Of a stretch of 64,000 nucleotides of DNA, positions 49,593 to 58,118 are shown one piece after another. Location of the stretch: NCBI GenBank assembly GCA_934661165.1, contig CAKUJB010000001.1, positions 14,738 through 78,737 of the forward strand, read 5' to 3'. How positions within the stretch are numbered: the first letter of the stretch is position 1; every line of letters begins with the position of its first letter. The translations under genes were made by a program, and so were the position numbers. Under the pieces are notes generated by a model that was not told where the DNA came from, ran no database searches, and saw only the letters and a program-made list of their open reading frames with translations. The DNA comes from an uncultured Microbacteriaceae bacterium. Its GTDB lineage: Bacteria; Actinomycetota; Actinomycetes; Actinomycetales; Microbacteriaceae.

Positions 49593-50357
49593 ATGAATGC
49601 GCCGCAGACCGCCGTCGTGATCGAGGACGAGGCGGACATCCGCGGCCTCCTCGCGGAGGTGCTCCAGCAGGCGGGATTCGTCGTGCACACCGCGGCGAGC
49701 GGGATCGAGGGCCTTGAGCTCGTCGAGACCCACCGGCCGACGGTCACGACCCTCGATGTGAGCATGCCGGGCATGGACGGGTTCGAGACGGCGAAGCGGA
49801 TCCGCGCGGTGAGCGACACCTACCTCGTCATGCTGACGGCCCGCGCGGACGAAATCGACGTGCTCCAGGGCCTGCAGGCCGGCGCCGACGACTACGTCAC
49901 GAAGCCGTTCCGCCCCCGCGAGCTGCGGGCGCGCATCGAGGCGATGCTCCGCCGCCCCCGCACGACTGTCGATCCCCAAGCGGACTCGCCGGCGCCGACA
50001 CCGACGGGTGCGACGCGCGAGGCGAGCCAGTACCCCGGCTGGCTCGAGCACCGCGACCTGCGCCTCCACCCCGAGCTCCGGCTCGTCACGGTCGGCGGCC
50101 GCGACGTCGAGCTCACGAAGAGCGAGTTCGACATCCTCCACGAGTTCTTCCGCGCCGGCCGGCGAATCGTCGGCAAGGAGGATCTCGTCCTCCATCTGCA
50201 CGGCGACCGAGGATACGGCGGCTACGTGAGCGAGCACGACACCCGCGCCATCGAGGTCCACGTCGCGAACATCCGGCGCAAGCTCGGCGAGTCCGCGATC
50301 AGCCCGACCTGGATCGAGACGATCCGCGGCATCGGCTACCGGCTCACGGCCGGCTGA
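49593..50357 (+). CDS. OmpR-family response regulator
   Basis: The 254-residue protein has a receiver domain with phosphoacceptor D55 (TLDVSMPG), switch MLTARADE and KPFRPRE. A linker of about 35 residues rich in Pro/Thr follows. The winged-helix domain (about 155-254) has DTRAIEVHVANIRRKLGE as its recognition helix. The start is ATG 49593, with GGGAGG (49579-49584) eight bases upstream. An in-frame GTG at 49446 would add 49 low-complexity residues. The likely partner is the kinase at 51566-53191. Confidence 0.92.
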   Translation: MNAPQTAVVIEDEADIRGLLAEVLQQAGFVVHTAASGIEGLELVETHRPTVTTLDVSMPGMDGFETAKRIRAVSDTYLVMLTARADEIDVLQGLQAGADDYVTKPFRPRELRARIEAMLRRPRTTVDPQADSPAPTPTGATREASQYPGWLEHRDLRLHPELRLVTVGGRDVELTKSEFDILHEFFRAGRRIVGKEDLVLHLHGDRGYGGYVSEHDTRAIEVHVANIRRKLGESAISPTWIETIRGIGYRLTAG

Positions 50358-50366
50358 CCGCGCGGC

Positions 50367-51569
50367 TCAGGCCCGCGGCGGCAGCGTCCGCTCGACGATG
50401 TCCTCGCCCGACACGACGAGCCGTCCGCGATCCTCCCCCGTCGCCGAGCGCCTCGCCGCCTCGCACGCCGACTCGATGAGCGTCGCCAGCGGGATCGAGC
50501 CGCTCATCGCGACGCCGAAGCCCGTGACGGGCAGCACCGAGCCCTCCAGCCGGGAGAGGTCCTCGACAACCCGCCCGTACACGCGATTGCCGATCCGGTT
50601 CGCCTCGCCGACGGTCGACGGGGCGAGAATGGCGATGAGCGCACCGGGACCGCCCGCACCCGGAATCGCAGCGACCGGGAGATGCTGCAGCCAGCTCGCC
50701 CGCCAGACGCGCTCGAGGCGCTGCTGGACGTCGGCGCCGAGGGCGGTCGCGATCCCCGGCAGATCCGCGGCGGTCATCGCGAGCACCGCGATCTGCTCGC
50801 CCTTGTCCTGCGCCCGCGTTCCGAGCAGCTCGACGATCGGGCCGAGTGAGCCGGCGACGAGCGCGCCGTCGACGTCCACCTGGAACTCCCTCGCGTCGAG
50901 CTGTGCCGCCGGGGGCACGTCGTCCGCCGCGCGACGCGCCACGAGCGTCGTGACCGCGACGACCGCGAGCACCATCGCGCTCACCGCCGTCGCGATCGGG
51001 TACGCGCCGTAGCCGCCGGCGCGGTGATGCGCCGGATCGAGCAGCACCCAGAGGAACCAGACCGCGTTGAGCAGGCCGACCGCGCCGAGCACGATCGTGA
51101 GGACCTGGGTGTCGCGTCGACCCAGTCGGCCCCGACGCGACTCGATCGCCGCCATGACGGCGAGGGCGCCGACCGTCGCCGTAAGCGGTGCGAGGCGCAG
51201 CGCCGGGATGCCGGTGGCCACGACGGTCGGCGACGCGGCGAGCAGCACGACCGCGGGCACGGCCCAGGCGAACGTCGCCCACCTGCTCGAGCGGCCGTTG
51301 TAGCGGCGCATGCCGCTCCACAGGGCACCGAGGAAGCTCACGAAGCACGCGTCGGCCAGTGCAAGTGCGATCCAGGCTTCCGGCTCGCTCGTGTACGACG
51401 CGAGGCGGCTGAATGCGGCGACGCCGAGCGCGAGGAATGCGAACCCCCAGATCCGCGCGGCGCCGCGCGATCGGCGCATGCTCGTGTCGACGAGGAAGAC
51501 GACGACTGCCGTGAGCGAGACGATGCTCGCCGCGAATGCGGTCGTTGTCGGGTCGAACAGCTCGCTCAC
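50367..51569 (-). CDS. Seven-helix membrane protein with degenerate GGDEF-like domain
   Basis: The 400-residue protein has seven predicted helices in residues 12-212, followed by a soluble domain (about 230-395) whose spacing recalls a diguanylate cyclase. The signature GGDEF is replaced by GGPGA (306-310). The later conserved pieces GEANRIGNRVYGRV and VTGFGVAMSGS resemble the cyclase helix and SIGVA strand. It probably cannot make cyclic di-GMP and may sense or scaffold instead. Its GTG start overlaps the kinase stop (GTGA), so it is made with the kinase. Confidence 0.75.
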   Translation of the reverse strand: MSELFDPTTTAFAASIVSLTAVVVFLVDTSMRRSRGAARIWGFAFLALGVAAFSRLASYTSEPEAWIALALADACFVSFLGALWSGMRRYNGRSSRWATFAWAVPAVVLLAASPTVVATGIPALRLAPLTATVGALAVMAAIESRRGRLGRRDTQVLTIVLGAVGLLNAVWFLWVLLDPAHHRAGGYGAYPIATAVSAMVLAVVAVTTLVARRAADDVPPAAQLDAREFQVDVDGALVAGSLGPIVELLGTRAQDKGEQIAVLAMTAADLPGIATALGADVQQRLERVWRASWLQHLPVAAIPGAGGPGALIAILAPSTVGEANRIGNRVYGRVVEDLSRLEGSVLPVTGFGVAMSGSIPLATLIESACEAARRSATGEDRGRLVVSGEDIVERTLPPRA

Positions 51570-53191
51570 GCGTCGACTCCTCTCGGGTCCTGCGCCGGGA
51601 GGCGCACGATGAAGGTGGTGCCGACGCCGAGCGTCGAGCGCACCGTGATCTCCCCGCCGTGCGCCCGCACGATGTCCCGCGTGATCGCGAGGCCGAGCCC
51701 GTGTCCGTGCGTCGAGGTGTTGCGCACCGCGTCGGAGCGGAAGAACCGGTCGAAGATCTTCGGCAGCTCCGCCTCGGAGATGCCGCGTCCGCAGTCCCGC
51801 ACGACGAACCAGGAGTGCTGACCGTCCGTCGTCACCCCGAGGTCGATGCTGCCCTGCCCGTTGCTGTACTTGATCGCATTCGTGACGAGATTCTCGACGA
51901 CCTGCGCGATGCGCTTCGGATCGCCGTACACGGGCGCCTCCTCGATCCCCGAGACGTCGAGCGCGAGTCCGGCCTCCTCGATGCGGCTGCGCAGCTCCGC
52001 GACGCAGTCGGCGACGAGCCCGCCGAGCTCGAAGACCTTCGGCTCGATGCGGATGTCGACCCCGGTGCGCGAGTAGGCCGGAACCGTGAGGATGTTCGTG
52101 ACGATCTCGAGCAGTCGGTCTGCACCGCGCTGGGCCACCTCGAGATTCGGGCGGATCGTCTCCGGCAGCGCCGGGTTGTCGATCGCGAGCTCGAGATAGC
52201 CGAGGATCGAGGTGAGCGGGGTGCGCAGCTCGTGCGACACGGAGGACACGAGGTCATTGCGCGCCCGCAGCGCGAGCTGCTCCTCGGTCACGTCCGTCGT
52301 GATGATGAGCCGCTCCCCCGCGTCGCCCGCCGACAGCAGCCGGGACGACGTGAGGAGCGCGCGACGCTCGTCGCCCGTCTCCCCGTACCACGCGAGCTCG
52401 CGCTCGAAGAGCTCGCCCCGCAGCGCGCGGAGGCTCGGCGTGCGGCCGGGGTCGATGCGGGTGAGCCCGTCCGACTCGAACGCCGCCTCCCCCGCCTCCT
52501 GGCGCATCCGGCGGAACGCGGAGCTCGTCGAGTTCGCGAGGAGCACCTCGCCGCTCGCGCTCACCTTCGCGACACCGAAGTCGACCGCGTCGAGCACCTC
52601 CGCGAGCATCGACTCCTCCCGCGTGGCGCGGGCGACCGCGGCGCGCAGCGCGTCCGACTGCCGCTCGAGCAGCTGCCGCTGCGCCCTCGTCCGCTGCGCG
52701 TACAGATGCGCGAGCGCCGCCGCCGCGGCGATGCACACCGGCAGCAGGACCGCGGCGGCCGTGAACTCGCGGGACACGATGACGGCGGTCATCGTCCAGT
52801 AGATGAGGGTGATCTCGAGTGTCGCGCCGACGGCGCCGGGCACGCCCCACACCCAGGCGGCCCACATCGCGGGGAACACCCAGAGCAGCGTGAATCCGGC
52901 GGCAGGGCTCGCCTCGCGCAGCACCGTGATCGCGATGATGTCGGTCGCGGGGATGAGACAGCTCACCCACAGCGGCCAGCGGTGCCACGGCAGCGCGACC
53001 GCGGCGCCCGTCGTCACGAATGCGATGGCGATCCCGATGAGGAGCAGGTCGACACGATCCTCGGCGCCGTCGAGCAGCACGAGGACGCAGCCGATGAGCA
53101 GGGTGCCGCCGATGAGGAGCTGGATGAGGCGAACGCTGTGCGCGTCGGCGACGGTCGCCCGGTACGTCAACGCGCTCGACGGGGAGGACAT
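51566..53191 (-). CDS. Membrane-bound sensor histidine kinase with PAS domain
   Basis: The 541-residue protein has about six hydrophobic helices in residues 20-162 (MASE-like, short loops), a coiled segment (165-200) and a PAS-like domain (about 195-300). HisKA follows with H320 (SVSHELRTPL), then a complete HATPase: N box VENLVTNAIKYS, DCGRGI, FDRFFRSD and GHGLGLAI. The start is ATG 53191, seven bases after TAGCGT. The upstream in-frame ATG at 53236 lies before the promoter. No external sensor domain is present, so the signal may arise in the membrane. Confidence 0.92.
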   Translation of the reverse strand: MSSPSSALTYRATVADAHSVRLIQLLIGGTLLIGCVLVLLDGAEDRVDLLLIGIAIAFVTTGAAVALPWHRWPLWVSCLIPATDIIAITVLREASPAAGFTLLWVFPAMWAAWVWGVPGAVGATLEITLIYWTMTAVIVSREFTAAAVLLPVCIAAAAALAHLYAQRTRAQRQLLERQSDALRAAVARATREESMLAEVLDAVDFGVAKVSASGEVLLANSTSSAFRRMRQEAGEAAFESDGLTRIDPGRTPSLRALRGELFERELAWYGETGDERRALLTSSRLLSAGDAGERLIITTDVTEEQLALRARNDLVSSVSHELRTPLTSILGYLELAIDNPALPETIRPNLEVAQRGADRLLEIVTNILTVPAYSRTGVDIRIEPKVFELGGLVADCVAELRSRIEEAGLALDVSGIEEAPVYGDPKRIAQVVENLVTNAIKYSNGQGSIDLGVTTDGQHSWFVVRDCGRGISEAELPKIFDRFFRSDAVRNTSTHGHGLGLAITRDIVRAHGGEITVRSTLGVGTTFIVRLPAQDPRGVDA

Positions 53192-53198
53192 GGTGGAG

Positions 53199-53204
53199 AC
53201 GCTA
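53199..53204 (-). promoter_or_regulatory. Leaderless -10 (TAGCGT) of the kinase operon
   Basis: TAGCGT on the minus strand is seven bases before the kinase ATG at 53191. Confidence 0.6.
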
Positions 53205-53238
53205 ACAGCACGGGAGGCGTCAGGCGGACGCGGCAACG

Positions 53239-53248
53239 CGCATTCCTC
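53239..53248 (+). repeat. Intergenic copy of CGCATTCCTC motif
   Basis: One of 11 copies of this decamer in the window. This copy lies between the kinase promoter and the rpsA terminator, outside any gene. Confidence 0.6.
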
Positions 53249-53261
53249 CCCAGATGCGAGA

Positions 53262-53291
53262 ACGGGCCGGGACCCGAAGGTCCCGACCCGT
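53262..53291 (-). terminator. Hairpin terminator of rpsA
   Basis: Arms 53262-53274 and 53279-53291 form a 13-bp stem with one mismatch around the loop CGAA, 23 bases past the rpsA stop. There is no T-run. Confidence 0.75.
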
Positions 53292-53314
53292 CCTGATGCG
53301 CGGGGCGCAGGTGC

Positions 53315-54763
53315 TCAGTTGCTCGCGAGCTGGTCGCGGAGCGCGGCGAGCGCCTCGTCGTCCGCGAGCGTGCCGGAGCCGCCCGACTCGCTCGAGTAGG
53401 AGGCGACGTCGCCGCCCGCGGGCGCGGCCGCGTCGGCCTCGGCCGCCGTGGCGACCTGCTTCTTGTGCGCCTCCCAGCGCGCCTGGGCCGCGGCGTAGTC
53501 CGCCTCCCACTTCGCGCGCTGCTCGTCGAAGCCGTCGAGCCACTCGCCCGTCTCCGGGTCGAAGCCCTCCGGGTACTTGTAGTTGCCCTGGTCGTCGTAC
53601 TCGGTCGGCATGCCGTAGAGCGCCGGGTCGAACTCGGTGCCCTCCGGGTCGACGCCCTCGTTCGCCTGCTTGAGGGAGAGCGAGATGCGGCGACGCTCGA
53701 GGTCGATGTCGATGACCTTGACGAAGACCTCCTCGCCGACCGACACGACCTGCTCGGCGAGCTCGACGTGCTTCGCGGAGAGCTCCGAGATGTGCACGAG
53801 GCCCTCGATGCCGTCCGCGACGCGGACGAAGGCGCCGAACGGGACGAGCTTGGTGACCTTGCCCGGTGCGACCTGGCCGATCGCGTGGGTGCGGGCGAAG
53901 ACCTGCCACGGGTCCTCCTGCGTCGCCTTGAGCGAGAGGGAGACGCGCTCGCGGTCGAGCTCGACGGAGAGCACCTCGACGGTGACCTCCTGGCCGACCT
54001 CGACGACCTCGGAGGCGTGCTCGATGTGCTTCCAGGACAGCTCGGAGACGTGGACGAGGCCGTCGACCCCGCCGAGGTCGACGAATGCGCCGAAGTTGAC
54101 GATCGAGGAGATGACGCCCTTGCGGACCTGGCCCGGCTTGAGGTTCGCGAGGAACGTCGAGCGGGACTCCGACTGCGTCTGCTCGAGGAGCGCGCGACGG
54201 GAGAGGACCACGTTGTTGCGGTTCTTGTCGAGCTCGAGGATCTTGGCCTCGATCTCCATGTCGAGGAACGGCGTGAGGTCGCGCACCCGGCGGAGGTCGA
54301 TGAGCGAGGCCGGGAGGAAGCCGCGGAGGCCGATGTCGACGATGAGGCCGCCCTTGACGACCTCGATGACCTTGCCGGTCACGACGCCGTCGTCTTCCTT
54401 GATCTTCTCGACGTCGCCCCAGGCGCGCTCGGTCTGGGCCGCCTTCTTCGAGAGGATCAGTCGACCCTCCTTGTCCTCCTTCTGCTTGACGAGCGCCTCG
54501 ACGAGGTCGCCGACCGCCACGACCTCGTGGGGGTCGATGTCGTGCTTGATGGAGAGCTCGCGGGAGGGGATGACGCCCTCGGTCTTGAAGCCGACGTCGA
54601 GGAGGACCTCGTCGCGGTCGATCTTGACGACGGTGCCGGAGATGATGTCGCCGTCTTTGAAGTTCTTCAGGGTCTGCTCGACGGCAGCCAGGAAGTCGTC
54701 AGCAGAGCCGATGTCATTGATCGCGATCTGCTTGGGGGCCGTTGCCGGCGTGGTGATGGTCAT
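53315..54763 (-). CDS. rpsA: 30S ribosomal protein S1
   Basis: The 482-residue RNA-binding protein has four S1 domains, beginning near residues 37, 123, 208 and 293, and an acidic C-terminal tail from about 370. This is the actinobacterial architecture; the proteobacterial protein has six domains. It helps the ribosome load structured mRNA. In a genome with many leaderless messages it would mainly serve leadered ones. Its own leader is about 95 bases long. Confidence 0.96.
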   Translation of the reverse strand: MTITTPATAPKQIAINDIGSADDFLAAVEQTLKNFKDGDIISGTVVKIDRDEVLLDVGFKTEGVIPSRELSIKHDIDPHEVVAVGDLVEALVKQKEDKEGRLILSKKAAQTERAWGDVEKIKEDDGVVTGKVIEVVKGGLIVDIGLRGFLPASLIDLRRVRDLTPFLDMEIEAKILELDKNRNNVVLSRRALLEQTQSESRSTFLANLKPGQVRKGVISSIVNFGAFVDLGGVDGLVHVSELSWKHIEHASEVVEVGQEVTVEVLSVELDRERVSLSLKATQEDPWQVFARTHAIGQVAPGKVTKLVPFGAFVRVADGIEGLVHISELSAKHVELAEQVVSVGEEVFVKVIDIDLERRRISLSLKQANEGVDPEGTEFDPALYGMPTEYDDQGNYKYPEGFDPETGEWLDGFDEQRAKWEADYAAAQARWEAHKKQVATAAEADAAAPAGGDVASYSSESGGSGTLADDEALAALRDQLASN

Positions 54764-54807
54764 TGAGTGGGTGTGCTTTCGGGGGTGGGTCGGGCCGGAC
54801 GCAGGAC

Positions 54808-54816
54808 CAGGAATGC
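54808..54816 (-). repeat. Intergenic copy of CGCATTCCT motif in the rpsA leader
   Basis: The plus strand reads AGGAATGCG. On the minus strand this is CGCATTCCTG, within the rpsA 5' leader. Confidence 0.5.
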
Positions 54817-54845
54817 GGGACGCGCGCCGGGCAGGCTGATAGGGC

Positions 54846-54870
54846 GTCGCAAATGCGACCCTTCAGACTA
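54846..54870 (-). promoter_or_regulatory. rpsA -10 element (TAGTCT) and adjacent GTCGCATTTGCGAC
   Basis: TAGTCT (54870-54865, minus strand) overlaps the end of the GH65 gene. Just downstream, GTCGCA and TGCGAC can pair around two bases at the very start of the transcript. This may protect the 5' end or regulate S1 synthesis. Confidence 0.45.
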
Positions 54871-57393
54871 CCGCTCGCCCCTTGGATCGGCCAAGTCGGC
54901 GGCTTCGGCGGCGTCCCGCTCCGCCACCGGCGCCTCCTCCACGCCGGTGACCGGCACGGGCATGGTCATCGGGATGGAGGCCGTGAGCTGGGTGCCGTCC
55001 TCGCGGCGGTGCCGGGTCACCCGGCGCAGCGTGGGCCGGCCCTCCAGTCGCGGTCCCTGGCCGGCCAGCGGCACCCGGAGCACGCCATCCCCGAGCCGAT
55101 GCTCGACGCCGCGGACGCTGAACTCGAGCGGCGGCCCCTCGAGCAGCTCCGCCTCGAAGGCGTCCTGCGAGATCCGCACCTCGAAACGGCTGTCCTGCCA
55201 GCGCACCCGGAACGCGAGCGAGGGCCAGGAGGCCGGGAGCCGCGGGTCGAAGGAGAGCCGGCCGTGGTAGTCGCGCATTCCTGCGAATCCGTTGACGAGC
55301 GCCATCCAGACGCCGCCGACCGAGGCGACGTGGACCCCGTCGGCGGTGTTGCCGTGCCGGTCGGCGAGGTCGACGTAGGCCGCCTCGGCGAAGTACTCGA
55401 GCGCGAGGTCCTGATAGCCGATCTCCGCGGCGATGATCGCCTGCACCACGGCGGAGAGCGTCGAGTCGCCGGTCGTGAGCGGGTCGTAGTAGTCGAAGTC
55501 GGCGCGCTTGTGCTCCGGCGTGAAGTGATCGCCCTGGAGGAGCAGCGCGAGCACGACGTCCGCCTGCTTGAGCACCTGGAAGCGGTAGATGACGAGCGGG
55601 TGGAAGTGCAGCAGCAGCGGGCGCTGGTCCTGCGGCATGTTCGCGAGGTCCCAGACCTCGCGCTCCAGGAAGTGCTCATCCTGCGGGTGCACGCCGAGGT
55701 GCGCCGCGTATGGGATGTGGACCGCGTCGGCGATGCGCCGCCACTCCGCCGGCTCGTCCGGGGTGATGCCGAGCCGCTCGACCGCGAGCGCGTAGGCCTC
55801 CGGCCGCGCCTCGACGAGCTCGTCGAGCATCTGCGCGGCGAAGCGGAGATTGAAGCGCGCCATCACATTCGTGTACAGGTTGTCGTTGACGACCGTCGTG
55901 TACTCGTCGGGCCCGGTCACGCCGTGGATGTGGAAGCTCTCCGCGACCTCCGAGGCTCGCCAGAAGCCGAGCGTGCGCCAGAGCCGGGCCGTCTCGACCG
56001 CGATGTCGATCGCGCCGCCCGCGAGGAAGTCGAGGTCGCCCGTGGCCCGCAGGTACTTCGCGAGGCTGTAGGTCACGTCCGCGTTGATGTGGTACTGCGC
56101 GGTGCCCGCCGCGTAGTAGGCGGATGCCTCCTCCCCGTTGATCGTCCGCCAGGGGAAGAGCGCGCCGTCCTCGCTGAGCTCCCGCGCGCGACGCCGCGCC
56201 GCCGGGAGCATGCCCTCGCGCATCCGCAGCGCGTTGCGAGCGGCGACCGGATCGGTGTAGATGAGAAACGGCAGCGCGTAGATCTCGCCATCCCAGAAGT
56301 AGTGACCGCTGTAGCCGCTGCCCGTGACGCCCTTCGCCGCGATGCCGAGGCCGTCGGCCCGCGCGCTGGCCTGGGCGAGCTGGAAGAGGTTCCACCGGAT
56401 CGCCTGCTGCAGGCCGTCGTCGTGCTGAATGCGGACGTCCGAGCGGTCCCAGAAGTCGGCGAGCCAGTCGCGCTGACGGGCGTGCTGCGTCGCCGCGCCC
56501 TCCGCGACCGCGCGGTGCAGCGTGCGCTGGCAGCGATCGAGCAGCTGCCGCGTCGGCGTCGCGTCGCTCGTGTGGTAGCTGACGAACTTCGTGAGCCGCA
56601 CCGGCTGGCCCGGCTCGGCCCGCACGTGGAACACGTCCTTGGCGAGGTCGGGGCCGATCGAGCGCTCGAGATCGAAGGGGGCCGTGGTCTCGAGCTCCTG
56701 GTGGACCATGACCCCCACCCGCATCCCGGAGTTCGCGACCCGGTAGCTCAGCGCGCTGAACGGCCCGTCCTGCCAGTGCTCCCCCGGCACGAGCACGCGG
56801 TCGGTCATCGGCTCGGCCTTCCGCGGATCCGGGCTCCCGGAGCGGCCGAACTCGGTCTGCTCGTCCTGCCGATTGAGCAGCTGCGAGGAGATCGTGATCG
56901 GCGCCGCGGCGTCGAGCAGCTCCACCTCGAAGGTGAGCAGCGCGAGATGCCGCTCGACGAAGGACACCATCCGCGTCGCCACGACGCGCACGCGCTTGCC
57001 GCTCGGGGTGCGCCACAGCACGCGCCGCGACAGGATGCCGCTGCGGTAGTCGAGCCGCTGCTCGTACTCGAGGAACTCGGAGAGATCCGCATTGAGCGGC
57101 TCGTCGTCGACGTAGAGCCGGATCACCTTCGGATCCGGCGCGTTCACGATCGTCTGCCCGACCTCCGCGAAGCCGAAGGCCTGCTCGGCGTGCTTGATCC
57201 GCCAGGTCTCGTGGAGCCCGTTGATGAAGGTGCCGTGCTCGTGCGCCTGCCGGCCGTCCGCCGCATTCGCCCGCATCCCGAGGTAGCCGTTGCCGATCGC
57301 GAACAGCGTCTCGTCGATGCGGCTGCCGCCGAGATCGCGGCGGGACTGGATGAGCCGCCACGGGTCGATGGGGTAGGTGCTCCGGTCGATCAT
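54868..57393 (-). CDS. Glycoside hydrolase family 65 disaccharide phosphorylase
   Basis: The 841-residue enzyme has an N-terminal beta-sandwich (residues 1 to about 270), an (alpha/alpha)6 barrel and a small C-terminal domain. The catalytic acid is E497 in GVTGPDEYT. The substrate pocket signature GYSGHYFWDGEIYALPF is near residue 355, and the phosphate-site KQADVVLALL near 610. Family members phosphorolyse maltose, trehalose, kojibiose or nigerose into beta-glucose 1-phosphate and glucose. Specificity cannot be fixed here. The gene overlaps the beta-phosphoglucomutase gene, which would use that product. Confidence 0.93.
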   Translation of the reverse strand: MIDRSTYPIDPWRLIQSRRDLGGSRIDETLFAIGNGYLGMRANAADGRQAHEHGTFINGLHETWRIKHAEQAFGFAEVGQTIVNAPDPKVIRLYVDDEPLNADLSEFLEYEQRLDYRSGILSRRVLWRTPSGKRVRVVATRMVSFVERHLALLTFEVELLDAAAPITISSQLLNRQDEQTEFGRSGSPDPRKAEPMTDRVLVPGEHWQDGPFSALSYRVANSGMRVGVMVHQELETTAPFDLERSIGPDLAKDVFHVRAEPGQPVRLTKFVSYHTSDATPTRQLLDRCQRTLHRAVAEGAATQHARQRDWLADFWDRSDVRIQHDDGLQQAIRWNLFQLAQASARADGLGIAAKGVTGSGYSGHYFWDGEIYALPFLIYTDPVAARNALRMREGMLPAARRRARELSEDGALFPWRTINGEEASAYYAAGTAQYHINADVTYSLAKYLRATGDLDFLAGGAIDIAVETARLWRTLGFWRASEVAESFHIHGVTGPDEYTTVVNDNLYTNVMARFNLRFAAQMLDELVEARPEAYALAVERLGITPDEPAEWRRIADAVHIPYAAHLGVHPQDEHFLEREVWDLANMPQDQRPLLLHFHPLVIYRFQVLKQADVVLALLLQGDHFTPEHKRADFDYYDPLTTGDSTLSAVVQAIIAAEIGYQDLALEYFAEAAYVDLADRHGNTADGVHVASVGGVWMALVNGFAGMRDYHGRLSFDPRLPASWPSLAFRVRWQDSRFEVRISQDAFEAELLEGPPLEFSVRGVEHRLGDGVLRVPLAGQGPRLEGRPTLRRVTRHRREDGTQLTASIPMTMPVPVTGVEEAPVAERDAAEAADLADPRGER

Positions 57394-58118
57394 GTCGCAC
57401 TCCCTGCCAGTGCCCCGAGATCCTCGACCACGAGGTCCGCGCCGGCGGCCCGCAGCGCGGGGCCTCCGGCGCCGCGGTCGACGCCGATGACCGGCGCGAA
57501 GCCGCCGGCGGCCCCTGCGCGCACCCCGGAGATCGCGTCCTCGACGACCGCGGCCCGGCTCGGCTCGGTGCCGAGCAGCCTCGCCGCCTCGAGGAAGGTG
57601 TCCGGGGCCGGTTTGCCCGGCAGCCCGTGCTCGGTCGCGTACGCGCCGTCGACGATGACGGAGAACCGCGGCAGCAGCCCCGCGGCACCGAGCACCGCCC
57701 GCGCATTGCGCGAGCTCGAGACCACTGCCACCGGGATCGCGGCCGCCTGGAGCGCATCGAGCAGCGCGACGGAGCCGGGATACGCGGTCACGCCCTCCTC
57801 GGCGAGCACCGCGGCGAAGGCGGTGTTCTTCCGATTGCCGATCCCGCAGACGGTGAGCATCGAGGGCGCGTCGCTCGGCTCGCCCCACGGCAGCGTGACG
57901 TCGCGCGAGGCGAGCATCGCGGCGACGCCCTCGTAGCGGGGCTTGCCGTCCAGCTGCGCGAAGTAGTCGGCCGGCGTGTACGGCCTGTCGATCCCGAGCT
58001 CGGCGAGCACCTCGACGAAGGTGCGCTCCCAGGCGTGCTCGTGCGCGATCGCGGTCGGGGTGAGCACGCCGTCGAGGTCGAAGAGCACCGCCGAGGCCTC
58101 AGCGAGCGAGGGATGCAC
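57390..58118 (-). CDS. pgmB: Beta-phosphoglucomutase-type HAD hydrolase
   Basis: The 242-residue HAD subfamily IA protein has motif I FDLDGVLTPT (D14, D16), motif II VVSSSRNA, lysine in GKPAPDTF and motif III VVEDAISGVRAG. A helical cap domain occupies residues 20-100. Beta-phosphoglucomutase converts beta-glucose 1-phosphate to glucose 6-phosphate. The coupling to a GH65 phosphorylase (ATGA overlap) strongly supports this over a generic phosphatase. Its first 20 bases overlap the upstream gene. Confidence 0.9.
   Translation of the reverse strand: MHPSLAEASAVLFDLDGVLTPTAIAHEHAWERTFVEVLAELGIDRPYTPADYFAQLDGKPRYEGVAAMLASRDVTLPWGEPSDAPSMLTVCGIGNRKNTAFAAVLAEEGVTAYPGSVALLDALQAAAIPVAVVSSSRNARAVLGAAGLLPRFSVIVDGAYATEHGLPGKPAPDTFLEAARLLGTEPSRAAVVEDAISGVRAGAAGGFAPVIGVDRGAGGPALRAAGADLVVEDLGALAGSAT

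Noticed and set aside
50581..50760. Active diguanylate cyclase
   Set aside because: The GGDEF signature is GGPGA and no inhibitory RxxD site is seen, so catalytic activity is not claimed.
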